Assembly (NCBI GenBank): GCA_016584495.1
Contig: WAID01000009.1
Location: 2,604,001 to 2,668,000, forward strand
Reading direction: 5' to 3'
Length of the DNA: 64,000 nucleotides
Source of the DNA: Celoporthe dispersa
Taxonomy: Eukaryota; Ascomycota; Sordariomycetes; Diaporthales; Cryphonectriaceae
In this document: one piece after another, positions 45,008 through 55,807 of the stretch
Layout of the letters: the number at the start of each line of letters is the position of its first letter
How positions within the stretch are numbered: position 1 is the first letter of the stretch
Notes under the pieces: model-generated
Told to the model about the DNA's origin: nothing
Database searches by the model: none
Seen by the model: the letters and a program-made list of their open reading frames with translations, nothing else
Program-made: the position numbers and the translations under genes

Positions 45008-46660
45008 ATGTCGCACCGTAAGTTCGAGGCCCCTCGTCATGGCTCGCTGGCCTACCTGCCCCGGAAGCGGGCTGCCAGACACCGCGGCAAGGTCAAGTCG
45101 TAAGTGCAATTGGAAGCATTTGATTCTCGTTTTTCCCCTTCATACCTTGTTGCTCGCGGTCCTCACAGCTCCATGATGGTCGACCTTGCTGATCAACCTC
45201 TTTTGTCTGCAGCTTCCCTAAGGACGACCCCAAGAAGCCTGTCCACCTGACCGCCGCTATGGGCTACAAGGCCGGTATGACCACAATCGTCCGCGACCTC
45301 GACCGACCTGGCGCCAAGTCGCACAAGAAGGAGATTGTTGAGGCCGTGACCGTCATTGACACACCACCGGTACGAACAATGCAGCCCGCTTGGCGACTGT
45401 GCCAATGGCTAACATCTTTTACAGATGATCGTTGTTGGTCTGGTTGGTTATATTGAGACCCCCGTGGCCTGCGATCCCTCACCACCGTCTGGGCCGAGCA
45501 CTTGAGCGACGAGGTTCGCCGCCGGTTCTACAAGAACTGGTACAAGAGCAAGAAGAAGGCCTTCACCAAGTACGCCAAGAAGCACTCCGAGCACAGCGGT
45601 GCCTCCATCACCCGCGAGCTCGAGCGCATGAAGAAGTACTGCTCTGTCGTCCGCGTCCTCGCCCACACTCAGATCCGCAAGACGCCCCTCAAGCAGAAGA
45701 AGACCCACCTCATGGAGATCCAGATCAACGGTGGCTCCATCGCCGACAAGGTTGAGTTTGGCCACTCTCTCTTTGAGAAGCCCTTTTCTATCGACACCAT
45801 CTTCGAGCAGGACGAGATGATCGATGTCATTGCCGTTACCAAGGGTCACGGATACAACGGTGTCACTGCCCGTTGGGGTACCAAGAAGCTGCCTCGTAAG
45901 ACTCACAAGGGTCTGCGTAAGGTTGCCTGTATCGGTGCATGGCACCCGTCTCACGTCCAGTGGACGGTCGCCCGTGCTGGTCAGATGGGTTACCACCACC
46001 GTACCTCTTGCAACCACAAGGTCTACAGGATCGGCAAGGGCGATGCTGATGACAACGCTGCCACCGAGGTCGATGTCACCAAGAAGAAGATCACCCCGTA
46101 AGTTTGACTTGAGTATGGATATGGAAGACTATGTTGCTAACAAGACGGCTAGTCTCGGTGGCTTCGTCCGCTACGGTGAGGTCAAGAACGACTTCGTCAT
46201 GGTTAAGGGATCCGTGCCTGGCGTGAAGAAGCGTGTGGTGAGTACCCTTTTATGCTGTAGGCCTTGGGCCGTGTGTGTTTTCAGAAGCTAAGATTTTGCG
46301 TTCAGATGACTCTCCGGAAGTCTCTCTGGCCTCACACCTCTCGCAAGGCTCTGGAGAAGGTCGAGCTCAAATGGATCGACACCAGTAAGTTGAATACCCA
46401 AACGTCCTCACGGAACGCCAAGCATCAATCGCCTACCAAATACTCCCCTCTTGGAACCTTGAGGAGGACATACCATCCTCCTCCTGTGACCAATCACTCC
46501 ATGTTTCTCTCAGCCCCGCGCCGCTCGTCTTCTAGACACCACATGCAGGTGCTAACAAATGCTTCAAGGTTCCGAGTTCGGACACGGATCGTTCCAGACA
46601 CCCGAGGAGAAGCGCCAGTACCAGGGCCTGCTCAAGAAGGATGTGGAGCGCTCTTCGTAA
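45008..46660 (+). CDS. RPL3: 60S ribosomal protein L3 (uL3), one apparent frameshift
   Basis: Core protein of the large cytosolic subunit near the peptidyl transferase centre. It opens with SHRKFEAPRHGSLAYLPRKR. The W-finger region HPSHVQWTVARAGQMGYHHR and the end HGSFQTPEEKRQYQG are conserved. Exons are 45008..45099, 45213..45369, 45425..46097, 46153..46237, 46306..46384 and 46569..46660. Introns are 113, 55, 55, 68 and 184 bp. A C is missing from the C-run 45459-45463, where the sequence should run from GYIETP into RGLRSLTTVWAEH. With it restored the length is 1179 nt (392 aa), the family standard. Because RPL3 is essential and single-copy in most fungi, this break is almost surely a sequence error. 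Confidence 0.96.
46461..46483 (+). other. Perfect 8-bp hairpin in the last intron of RPL3
   Basis: GAGGAGGA (46461-46468), a 7-nt loop, then its exact complement (46476-46483) inside intron 46385..46568. At 184 bp this is the longest RPL3 intron. No box C/D or H/ACA snoRNA pattern was recognised. Confidence 0.5.
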
Positions 46661-47627
46661 TCGCTTTGATCTTTTTTTTGTGGCAGTCCGGTGTCAAGGC
46701 TCTTCCTTTTACGCACGTTTGGGCTGGCAATGGGTATTTGAGCTCAGTAGAAGCTGAATAAGGAACAATTAAAAGGGTTACAGCAGATGTGTGTGTGTCC
46801 GAGGGACTGCGACGTGTGATGACTATACTTATGATGGAAAACACCATCTCCGTACTTTGCCCCCAATCTCAGCGCTATGGCTTTCAAGCAGCAGTCATTC
46901 CACCCAGAACTTGACATGTAATGATCACTGGTCAAGGTCAACATAGCTGGAACTATCACTACAGGAGGATATTTGATAATTTTTGGCACGTGAAGGCTCG
47001 GCCGAGACCCAGAAAACTCAGCTTCTACGGGCCGTTTAAGGTTGCCCACGAAGTGTCACTTCGTCATGCAGTAAGATCTGATTTAAAAGAAAAAAGTAGT
47101 TGTAGAGCAAATTGTCCATTCTCTAGATCTGTCTTTGGTTCTGCGAAGACCTAATATATCTTCAGAATGCAACCATGCTCGTAAACATTGTCTGCTACGA
47201 GGCCGTTCGTGATAACCTATTAGTGGCAGTTCTCTAGAGCGGTGAAGGGGCGGCTGGCGTGGTTGCGTCATAACTGTGCACCCAACCCTCTCTGCCTCTG
47301 ATTTGCCCAACTCAGCTGCAGACCAAAGCACCTGAACAAATGGGTTTCTTTCTCCCTAGGACGGAACAAGTCGCAACCTCCTTCTCAGCCAGGACTACGA
47401 AAGTCATCTCACATCTCAAGCATTACCACCTGCACCTACGACCGTCTCTTCCAACTGTGCCCCGCCGCCTGCACAGCTTGATCCGACAATCTGGTCCTAT
47501 CCCCCGCTTCACAAACTTCCCCTACGCAGTCAACGGTCACGACGTTCCATTGACCAGAATCGATCTCCCTCGGGCACGAGGATTTGTCAATCCTACCCAC
47601 ATACAGCGGGCCAGCGAAGAACACAAA
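46661..47627. other. Spacer and leader between RPL3 and the NuiA-like gene
   Basis: 967 bp. The last 288 bases (47340-47627) are open in frame with the next gene and begin with an ATG, so they may be an N-terminal extension rather than leader. Confidence 0.5.
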
Positions 47628-48219
47628 ATGGCGTCGGACGAGGACTATCAGTCATTTCTAGACAAAGCCAACCAAGACCCTGCCTCTGGCTCGGCCACGG
47701 CGCAGACATCACGTGGCAAGAAAGAGTTTAAGGCGGCGGATCAGGGCACAAATATACCCCAACCGCTGGTAGCTGCTACCCAGGACGCATTCTATGTATC
47801 CGATGCGGATGAGCCATTCGTGCCGGTCTCGCTGGCGTGGGAGAAGGGAGAGGGTCTGCCGGATGAAGGTATGTTGCTCTGCCCTTTGTGATCCTGTGGC
47901 ACTGTGGGAACATTGCCAAGGTCTAGCTCTGTGACGGGGCGGTCGTCTGACAAGCTGAGCAGAGGAGATCGCCAAGCTGGTCGAGCACTGGGACCCTGCG
48001 AGCGCCGAGGTCGAGATCATGGACCCAATAGACTGGGACAAGAACGGGCAGTACAAGGACATCATCGATGCTGTGACGAAGGCTGGTAAGGGGAACGACG
48101 TGCGGGTATATAGGATTGCCAAGGATAGATCGAGAGCAGAGTACTTCGTGGTGACGAGGCAAGGAGACGGCAAGACTGCAAGGCTCGTGGGTGTCAAGGC
48201 ACTGGCAGTTGAGAGCTGA
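47628..48219 (+). CDS. Small conserved protein, possibly NuiA-like fold
   Basis: 165 aa from the ATG at 47628, which has a good context (ACAAAATGGC). Exons are 47628..47868 and 47963..48219, with one 94 bp intron. Another AG three bases upstream would add one Ala. The first ~45 residues look disordered and charged. The rest has a pattern (DADEPFVPVSLAW, then VYRIAKDRSRAEYFVV, then TARLVGVKALAVES) that recalls the nuclease A inhibitor-like (NuiA) domain; this is a tentative reading from memory of the family. The reading frame is open back to an ATG at 47340. That would add 96 residues rich in Arg, His and Ser with few acids, resembling a mitochondrial presequence. Confidence 0.75.
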
Positions 48220-48757
48220 GGATGACATGCACAATACCTGAGGGGGCGGGGCTTGAGGGCGTATGTGGAGGACTTCACCTCGAGACTCACAACTTCAACA
48301 GCCTCAACCTGTGGGAAAATTATGATGTAGGAGCAATATTGGAATCTTTATTTTCCTTCTTTTTCTTCTTCCTTCTCTCTCCCTCTATGTTTCTCTCTCC
48401 AGCAAAATCCATGTGATCGCTGTCGCCTTGGCCGTTCTTGGTGTTGAATAGGGAGCAGCCAAAAGGTTTTCCAGATGGTGCCACCCTAGGGCTGCCACTC
48501 AAGACTCCAGGCCTGTCTGCTGGTGTTGCGGTGGTGCCCCACCTGCCCAGGAGCTCAGCGCTCAGCACTGTCCAACCCCACCACGGCCACCCCTGGAAGA
48601 GCTAGACTTTGGCCATTTTTGCTGCCGCCATCGCTGGGGCGTATCCTATGAGTCAAGTCTATAGAGAAGCCACTCGCTTTTGACACATACTGTGTGTACT
48701 GGCGCTGGAGGGCCTTGATTCAAGACCCAATTTTTTTCCCACCTCGCCTCTGAAAAC
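48220..48757. promoter_or_regulatory. Promoter region of anthranilate synthase component I
   Basis: 538 bp containing the 3' end of the previous gene and the promoter of the tryptophan gene. A CPC1/GCN4 element at 48649-48655 is the only site I recognise. A T/C-rich tract lies at 48345-48400. Confidence 0.6.
48649..48655 (+). promoter_or_regulatory. Perfect CPC1/GCN4 general-control element (TGAGTCA)
   Basis: TGAGTCA is the complement of TGACTCA, the palindromic binding site of the bZIP activators Gcn4/CPC1/CpcA. It lies about 100 bp before the start codon of an amino-acid biosynthesis gene, as expected for cross-pathway control. Confidence 0.65.
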
Positions 48758-50598
48758 ATGAACGGTCCAGTAAGTGGTTCAGGGACATTGTATCCAGCTC
48801 ATCCATCTCATGCTCGATGGCTCCCACTGACACAACCCTCCAGGACCAGATCGTCCCCTCGCTGGAGACGGTGAGGGAGGTACTGGACAAGCAGCAGGGC
48901 CCCAAGAAACCGAACCTCGTCCCTCTGTATGGCCAGATATCCTCAGACCTGATCACCCCCTCGGCTGCATATCTCAAGGTTGTGGCTCACACCAAGTCGC
49001 CCTATTCAGTCCTCTTTGAGAGTGCCGCCTCCGAAAAGGTCGGCCGGTACAGCTTCGTCGGTGCGGGCCCCAGGAAGATCCTCAAGACGGGAGAGGGCCA
49101 TGGCGAGTCTTGCGATCCCATTCCTGCCTTGGAGGAGGAGCTGTCGCAGTTTGTCGTGGCTGATGTGCCTGACCTGAGGTTGCCCCCTCTCACCGGAGGT
49201 GCCATCGGCTACATAGGATACGACTGTGTCAGGTAAGATTGCGCGCATCGGTCAACGGCCAAGCCCACCCGCCCTCTTGCTCACGTGCCGCCCCAGGTAT
49301 TTCGAGCCCAAGACCGCTCGGCCTATGAAGGATGTTCTCCAGATACCGGAATCACTCTTTCAGTTTTACGACACGATTGTGGCCTTTGATCGCTTCTACG
49401 GCGTGATCAAGGTCATCACCTACTTGAGGGTGCCCGAGAACCCGGCCGACATTAATACCGAGTATGCCAAGGCGACCAAGGTTGTCGAGGACCTCATCAG
49501 GGTCCTCGAGGCCCCCGAGATCCCCTTGCCCGAACAGGGGCCGGTGCAGCTGGGACGCGAATCCAAGTCCAACATCGGCCAGGACGGTTATGAGGGTCAC
49601 GTCAAGAACCTCAAGAAGCACATCGTCACGGGCGACATCATCCAGGCCGTGCCGTCGCAGCGCTTTGCTCGCCCAACTGACCTCCATCCTTTCAACATCT
49701 ACAGACATCTCCGCACCGTCAACCCTTCGCCCTACCTGTTCTACATCGACTGTGAGGATTTCCAGATCGTCGGTGCCTCGCCAGAGCTGCTTGTCAAGTC
49801 CGAGGAGGGCCGCATCATCACACATCCCATCGCCGGTACCGTCAAGCGAGGCAAGACGCCCGAAGAAGACGAGCGGCTGGCTGATGAGCTGGCAAACTCC
49901 CTCAAGGACCGCGCGGAGCACGTCATGCTGGTCGACCTGGCCCGCAACGACGTCACGCGCGTCTGTGAGCCCCTCGAGACCCGTGTCGACAGGCTCATGG
50001 TCGTAGAGAAATTCTCGCATGTCCAGCACCTCGTCTCTCAAGTTTCTGGCGTGCTGAGACCAGACAAGACGAGGTTCGATGCCTTCCGGTCTATATTTCC
50101 GGCTGGTACCGTGTCCGGCGCTCCCAAGGTCAAGGCCATGGAGCTGATCGCCGAGCTGGAGAAGGAGAAGCGAGGGGTCTATGCCGGGGCGGTCGGGTAT
50201 TTCGGGTACAGCAGTGTCTCGGCTTCGGGTGAAGAAAAGGAGGGAGCAATGGACACATGCATTGCTCTTCGGACGATGATGGTGAAAGACGGTATTGCAT
50301 ATCTGCAGGCTGGTTAGTCCAGATCCCTCCCAAGACCCACGACGTATCTTACTTGAATCGAAAAGAAGAAAAAAATCTAATGCATCGATAGGTGGCGGTA
50401 TCGTCTTCGACTCAGACCCGTATGATGAGTGGATGGAGACCATGGTAGGCACAACACCCCCTCGTCTCATATACAACCCCTACCTCATACAAGAGTTGGG
50501 AGCAATGCGCTGACCCACGTGCACAGAACAAACTCGGTGCCAACATGAAGACGATCGAGTCCGCAGAACAGATTTATGCAAGACGTCAGGCGAAGTAA
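48758..50598 (+). CDS. Anthranilate synthase component I
   Basis: Makes anthranilate from chorismate in the first committed tryptophan step, with the glutamine amidotransferase as partner. The chorismate-binding core is complete: SPYSVLFESA (feedback region), QAVPSQRF, HPIAGTVKRGKTPEED, LVDLARNDVTRV, and FPAGTVSGAPKVKAMELI. Two starts are possible. A four-codon exon 48758..48769 (MNGP) can splice by a canonical 74 bp intron (GTAAGT/CTGAC/CTCCAG) to 48844, giving 513 aa. Alternatively ATG 48817 with no such intron gives MAPTDTT and 518 aa. The remaining exons are (48844 or 48817)..49232, 49297..50312, 50392..50444 and 50527..50598. The frame is intact throughout. A GCN4-type site lies upstream. 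Confidence 0.93.
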
Positions 50599-50793
50599 GG
50601 CAGCGAAGCCACATCGTAGGAGCTGACCCAGGCGGCATTTCCATGTCCTGCTGTTCAATCTCCTTTGGCTGCTGTCTCCACGATATCAAGTCTGGATCAT
50701 GGGGGCCCGGCGTCAGGCTGGGGAATGGATTCTGCTATTGTAGATGCGTTTCGGTAGACGAATTCGGAGACAAGATGCAAAAACCAATGCTTA

Positions 50794-51290
50794 TCAAGCA
50801 GTCACGGCTGCAGCAGCAATCTCCTTCTCTGCATCCTCCCCTGCCTCCTTCTTGGCCTTCTCCTGCTCGTCCAGGTCATACTGCACCCCGGACAAGTCCT
50901 CTGCCGGCACAATCTTCTCCGAGCCCTTGAACGGCTTGTACTCCAGGGCGTTGAGGTCAATGCCATTAAAGGTGCGGACCTAAGCAGGGAGGGGGGGGGA
51001 TGAAATAGATTAAATCAGCATTTCTTGACGCCCGCAACAATAATTATCCAACTCAGCACTCACACTGATACCAAACCGGCTGGGGTGAGGCGCATCGAAG
51101 TCGCGAAAGTCAATGCCTATGCTCGCGCCGCACTTGCCACAGAACAGCTGGTCTTTTCGCTTCGTGTTGAACTGGTACCTGGACAGGCGCGTCCATGAGT
51201 CGCCGTGCCACTGGACGTATTTGCGGATCGGGTCTGGTGTGTGGGTGTGTGTATGATTGGTATTCTTTGTCAGTCGATTTAGGGTTGCCC

Positions 51291-51323
<33 letters not shown>

Positions 51324-51637
51324 TCTTCACAGATGAGATGAGAGTTCCGAAACCTCGGCACTTCATCCCCCTCTGGGTCTCGCCTTGTGGCATTCTCCCT
51401 CCCCTCCCGCCCCTTTGGCAATTTTTCTCTCTTCAAGCTGTGTATTACGTAGAATGGGGTTCACGTACAGACAAGCAGGTATCCAAACCGACGACAGGCG
51501 GAGCAGTCGCAAAGCAAGGGCTTATACTCGGGCAAGGGAGGCGAGAGGTTCACGCTGAACTTGATGTAACCGCAGTGACATCCTGCCTCATAGACCTGGC
51601 TCGGTCTGGTCTCTGGGGCTGGTGTTTCGGTTGACAT
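50794..51637 (-). CDS. CENP-V/GFA-family zinc protein
   Basis: Glutathione-dependent formaldehyde-activating-enzyme fold (CENP-V/GFA). Three Cys clusters supply the zinc ligands: GCHCG, CDCSACRR and FCGKCGA. The family step from CRRFGYLLV into YPIRKYVQWHGD spans the first junction. Exons on the minus strand are 51637..51469, 51233..51064 and 50979..50794, with introns of 235 and 84 bp; the total is 525 nt (174 aa). Intron 1 carries a (GT)15 microsatellite. The C-terminal ~35 residues are Glu/Lys/Ala-rich. Most fungal members have no proven substrate, so formaldehyde chemistry should not be assumed. It is convergent with the tryptophan gene, with only 195 bp between the stops. Confidence 0.9.
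51292..51322. repeat. GT microsatellite in intron 1 of the GFA-type gene
   Basis: About 15 GT units inside the 235 bp intron. Confidence 0.85.
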
Positions 51638-52398
51638 GTTGAATAGCAGCGCTTGGTCAGTGCAGGGGATGTGAAGAGGGGAAAGATAAATGGCAGTCAA
51701 TCAGAGACAGAGGGGCAAAAGCCACGAAAGCCTGTGGTTGGTGAGGGAAGATAAAGAGACGTTGCTTGATGGAGGGGTAATTAAAGGCTATATTATGTTT
51801 ACGCGACACCTGCTTAATCAACGGCGATCCACTTACTGCAGGTGGCATGCATTCCTTCGTGGCCCTGGGTCCGGATCTCGGTGAACATTCATGTTTAACA
51901 AACCGACGCCCGAGACTGCTGTTGTTATCATTGTTATTATTTATTTTTTTCCCCCAGAAAAAGGCATAGCAGAAGCACCCGGTACTGTACCGTCTTGATA
52001 AGGTCTTGCCCAAAGGTAAGATATCATAGAAAGCTCCCAAAGACATATTATATAGATGTAATACAATTCGGGCTCCAGCACCTTCTCAGGTCGTGAGTTC
52101 TCAAAACGGCAGATCCTTCGGACTTTATATATTATTTTAGTATTACATAGCGTATTAAATCCTTCCAAGGATATCCTCTAAAATTACTGTCTAAACAACC
52201 AGGGACTCCTGCTGCCATCTGGCAGCTCTCCCCCTCAACCTGGAACCATCAAGATCTCAACTGTGTTGTACATATTCTCACACCACAGCGTGACGCCAGA
52301 CCTCTAAACCCTTTATCATCCTTCGTGAAGCCAACAGATCTGAGAAGCATTGCCTTTCCTGTACATATATAAAAGCTCAGACAGCCTCTGTAGCCTTG
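51638..52398. other. Spacer between GFA-type gene and DHA1 transporter
   Basis: 761 bp, A/T-richer than the surroundings, especially 51880-52180. No gene was seen. Confidence 0.55.
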
Positions 52399-54428
52399 TC
52401 AGATTCTTTTTTTTGGTGCAGCAGACGCCAAAGCACCCTGGCTGCCTCCTTCCTTCTCCTCCTGAGGAGGCATCTCATGCGATCTCTCGGTCGGAGGCTG
52501 CTGTGCCTGTGGTGGGAACGTCGGCGCGATCTTGCTCTTGGCTCGGAGCTTGTGGCCATACAGGTAGAAGATAACGGGGATGGGCACCAGTGCTACGCCC
52601 ACACATCCGAGTAACGTCGAGGCCCACTGGATGCCCATGCCCTTAAACATGTACGTTGAGAAGAGGGGGAAACCCAGCACCGCACAGAGAGCGCATGGCG
52701 GTGTTACCTGCTATAGCCGATGCTGCGAACATCAAATAGGAATCCACGAGATAATTTAGGGCCTGCAGGAAGATGGACATGAGGCCGAACCCCGTGAGGA
52801 GGCCGGAGGCTGTGGGGACGATCCAGTGGATATCTGCGCGGTAGCCGCTCCAGCCGAACCAGAACAAGCCGATCGCAAACGCGACGCCTCCGGCCATGAC
52901 TGAGGGGAGACGCCATTCTGGGACGGGTATGCCGTTGTTGGCGGCGAGCTTGCGCTGGTACCAGGGCTGCTGCGCCAGGACGACGAGGCCTGCGATCAGC
53001 TCGCCGATGATCATGCCGAAGAAGGCGAGACCAGCGACACCAGGTGAGAAGTGATGCACCTCTTCGAAGACCAGCGGGTAGGCCGTCAGGAACAGGTAGA
53101 GGATCCCGTATATGAAGCTCATGTATATGCTCAGGAGGAGCACGATGGGTTCCCGGAACAGGATGCGCATGGGCCGGCTCAGGTTCTTCTCGACGAGCTC
53201 TCTAAAGTCGACCTCGATCTCTTCCTGCCTTGCGTGTATGAAGTGGTTCTTGGTCCTGCGACGGAGCTCGGCGGCCTTGGCGACCAGGATCTGCGGCGGG
53301 TAGGTCTCCTCGAGGAAGATGAGATCCAGGCCGAAGCTCAGGAACCCCATGAAGGAGGTGATGTACATGGTCCACCTCCAACCCAGGTACGACTCGACGA
53401 TGAACCCGCCTATGAACGGGGCCAACAAGGGACCGGTGAAGACCATCATGGAGAAGATGGTGATGGCGATCCCACGGGTGGCATTGTTGAACATGTCTGA
53501 GAAGACAGCCGCGACGACGGCCAGGGGGCACGCCCCGGTAAAGCCGGCAAAGAATCTGACGATGAGGATTGTCTGGAGGTCCTTGGCAACGGCACAAGCG
53601 ATCGTGAAGATGGAGAAGCCAAACATGGAGATAACGAGAGGCAGCCGTCGTCCTCTCAGCTCCGAGAAAGGGGCCCACAGCGAAGGGCCCGTAGCGAAGC
53701 CGAGCACGTAGAACGAGACGCCCAGGATGCCGACCTCGGTCGAGACGCCAAACTCAGCTGCTATGGTCTGGGTCCCGGCGGAGAAGATGCTCGACGTGAA
53801 GGCTGCTGTCAAGGTGGTGAAGCCTAACATGGCGGCGGTGAGGATCCTACGCCCTTGTCAGTAAGGCGGTCTTGCTGAGCATCGCAACATGTCTGTCTGT
53901 CTGTCTGTCTGGCTCGCTGGCTCGCCGGCTTACTTCTTTCTCAGAGGCCAATTCTGCGCATGTAGAGGGTCATCGGGACCATCGACTGATAGACGGTGTC
54001 AGCCAGCCCGTTTCAAACACTTCTTGACGGCTCAGCAGGTATGTCTCACACTCGACCACATAATCATCCACATTCAGCTTCGGCGGTAGGCTCTTGCCTC
54101 CGCCCATGGGAGGCATTGGTCGCCTGGAGTCACGAGTATTGGTGTTGCTCCGGCCCATGCTCACACCCACGGTGGCGCTATGCTGGCTCCTGGCGGTCTG
54201 GATGCGGTCGAGCTCCGTGGGGTGGCGTTCCAGATCACGCTGTGTCGACATCCTGCTCATCATGCCGGTTGGGCGTTCCCGTAGTGAGCCACCAGAGGTG
54301 GACGTGGACACCGATGAGGCGGAAACAACCCTCTCGACCTCGTTGGAGGCGCGCCTGTTGTAGTCGCGCGCTGCATCTTCCTCCGAGGCGAGGATCTCGC
54401 GGTCGATCTCGTCATTGCCGCTAGCCAT
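52399..54428 (-). CDS. MFS drug/polyamine exporter, DHA1 family, one apparent frameshift
   Basis: Drug:H+ antiporter-type permease of the plasma membrane. A long Ser/Thr-rich cytosolic N-terminus (~125 aa) leads to the family motif FDGPDDPLHAQNWPLRKK. Twelve helices follow, with ELRGRRLPL (motif A), FAGFTGACPLAVVAAVFSD, and LGWRWTMYITSFMGF. The tail is Gln/Glu/Pro-rich. Exons on the minus strand are 54428..54050, 53985..53934 and 53846..52399; intron 2 carries a GTCT repeat. One extra C in the run 52665-52669 breaks the frame between SLCGAGFP and LFSTYMFKGMG, just before the last helix. Corrected length is 1878 nt (625 aa). Substrates cannot be told from sequence. Confidence 0.9.
53890..53910. 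repeat. GTCT tetranucleotide repeat in intron 2 of the DHA1 gene
   Basis: Five GTCT units inside the 87 bp intron 53847..53933. Confidence 0.85.
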
Positions 54429-55807
54429 CTTGCCGTTGTATCTCGTCGGTCTCTGGGTATCTGCCTGCTGCCTTGTGACTGTGTCTGTACATGTAGTAGT
54501 AGTGGTTCTGAAGAAGATGATACTGCTGCTGCTGCCGCTGCCGGCCCTGAGAGAGAGAAGGGAATTGATCCTTGATTATTCTACACAGCCAGGTAACAAA
54601 CAATATGGCTGTTATGACATGCTCGGGCGCAGCTGTGACCTGTTCCCGCAGTGGTGGGATTCTAATAAAGAAGAGCCACGATGTTTGAGCACTGGAGCCA
54701 GAGGAGAGCGAGGGCCGGATGGATACTAAGTAGGTAGTTTTACGCTTATAAACGGCCCCAATTGCAAATGACGAAAGAAGGTTTACAAGGTTTAGCAGAC
54801 AGACGAGGATGGCTTCTGCTACTCTAGTCTAGCGAGCCGACGGGGCGAACGATGGTCTTTTCCCTACTGTAATCCACCAGGCTTCTCTTGGCCCAAGCAG
54901 CAAAAGATTGGAATGGATCAAAGTCGGAGCCCAACCCAAGCTAAATCCGCGGCTCAGGCTCGACCCCAGCTCCCAGCGTATCTTACTATCGATGGTGCTA
55001 GGTAGCTGTGTAGTAAACTAAGTGCGTGTGGATAGAAGGAGGGGGGGGGGGAGGAAAAAAAGAAAAGAAAAAAAGGGCCTTGTGTATGCTGCTAATTGTC
55101 AGCAGAGGATCCTTGGCTCCACGGGCCGTTCTGTGGCTCATCTCGCGTCGGCCCTTCGCGGCTTCGAATCTACCGCCGGAAATAATGACCCTTATATGCT
55201 GAACATAAATGCGAGAAGCTGGGGCCTGATGTAGGAAGAGGAACGTCACGCAAGGGATGGTGAATGGTTGAGCCTGACAGCACTGCATTACATACTATGA
55301 TAGGTATAAGACGAGCTGAAGAAAGTACATCTTTACACGCGGTGAGGAGCGGATCGTCTGTGGTGCAGCTGGAGGGAGAAACCAGCACTCTCTTTCTCCC
55401 TCGTGTAGGATCTCGTAGGCAGAAAGACTAAAAGGCTATCACTACACAGAACTCCACCGTTGATCTTGGGACACAATCTGTCAGTCCCTCTGGCTTCGCG
55501 TCGGGAGACGGTGTGCCACTCTGCCGGCACCAGCAACAAAAAGCAAGGTCTAGCTTCTTGACCGCGCTCTCTTGGAACCAGAGCTGGTCAGCTCCGGGCT
55601 ACCCAGCACACTGACATGACTACGTGATACCACCGGCCCGGTAGACTTCGGATCATCCATGGCGCTCGGAAGGCTGCTCTTCTCTCTCTTTCTCTTGCCT
55701 CCTGAGATGAGGCGCCTGAGGCCAGAGGAGCCACTCAGCCAGACATTGTCAGACTGCGAGTCAAGTCTGTTGAGATAAGGCGCATGTGATGTGACATCCT
55801 ACCCAAT
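54429..55807. other. 1.4 kb spacer between tandem MFS genes
   Basis: Promoter side of the DHA1 gene and 3' side of the next MFS gene. No credible ORF; a purine-rich stretch lies at 55035-55075. Confidence 0.55.

Noticed and set aside
46385..46568. snoRNA within the last RPL3 intron
   Set aside because: No box C with box D, and no H/ACA pattern; only a simple hairpin was found.
49352..50476. 374-codon ORF antisense to the anthranilate synthase gene
   Set aside because: Shadow of the coding exon; crosses two introns of the sense gene and shows no domain.
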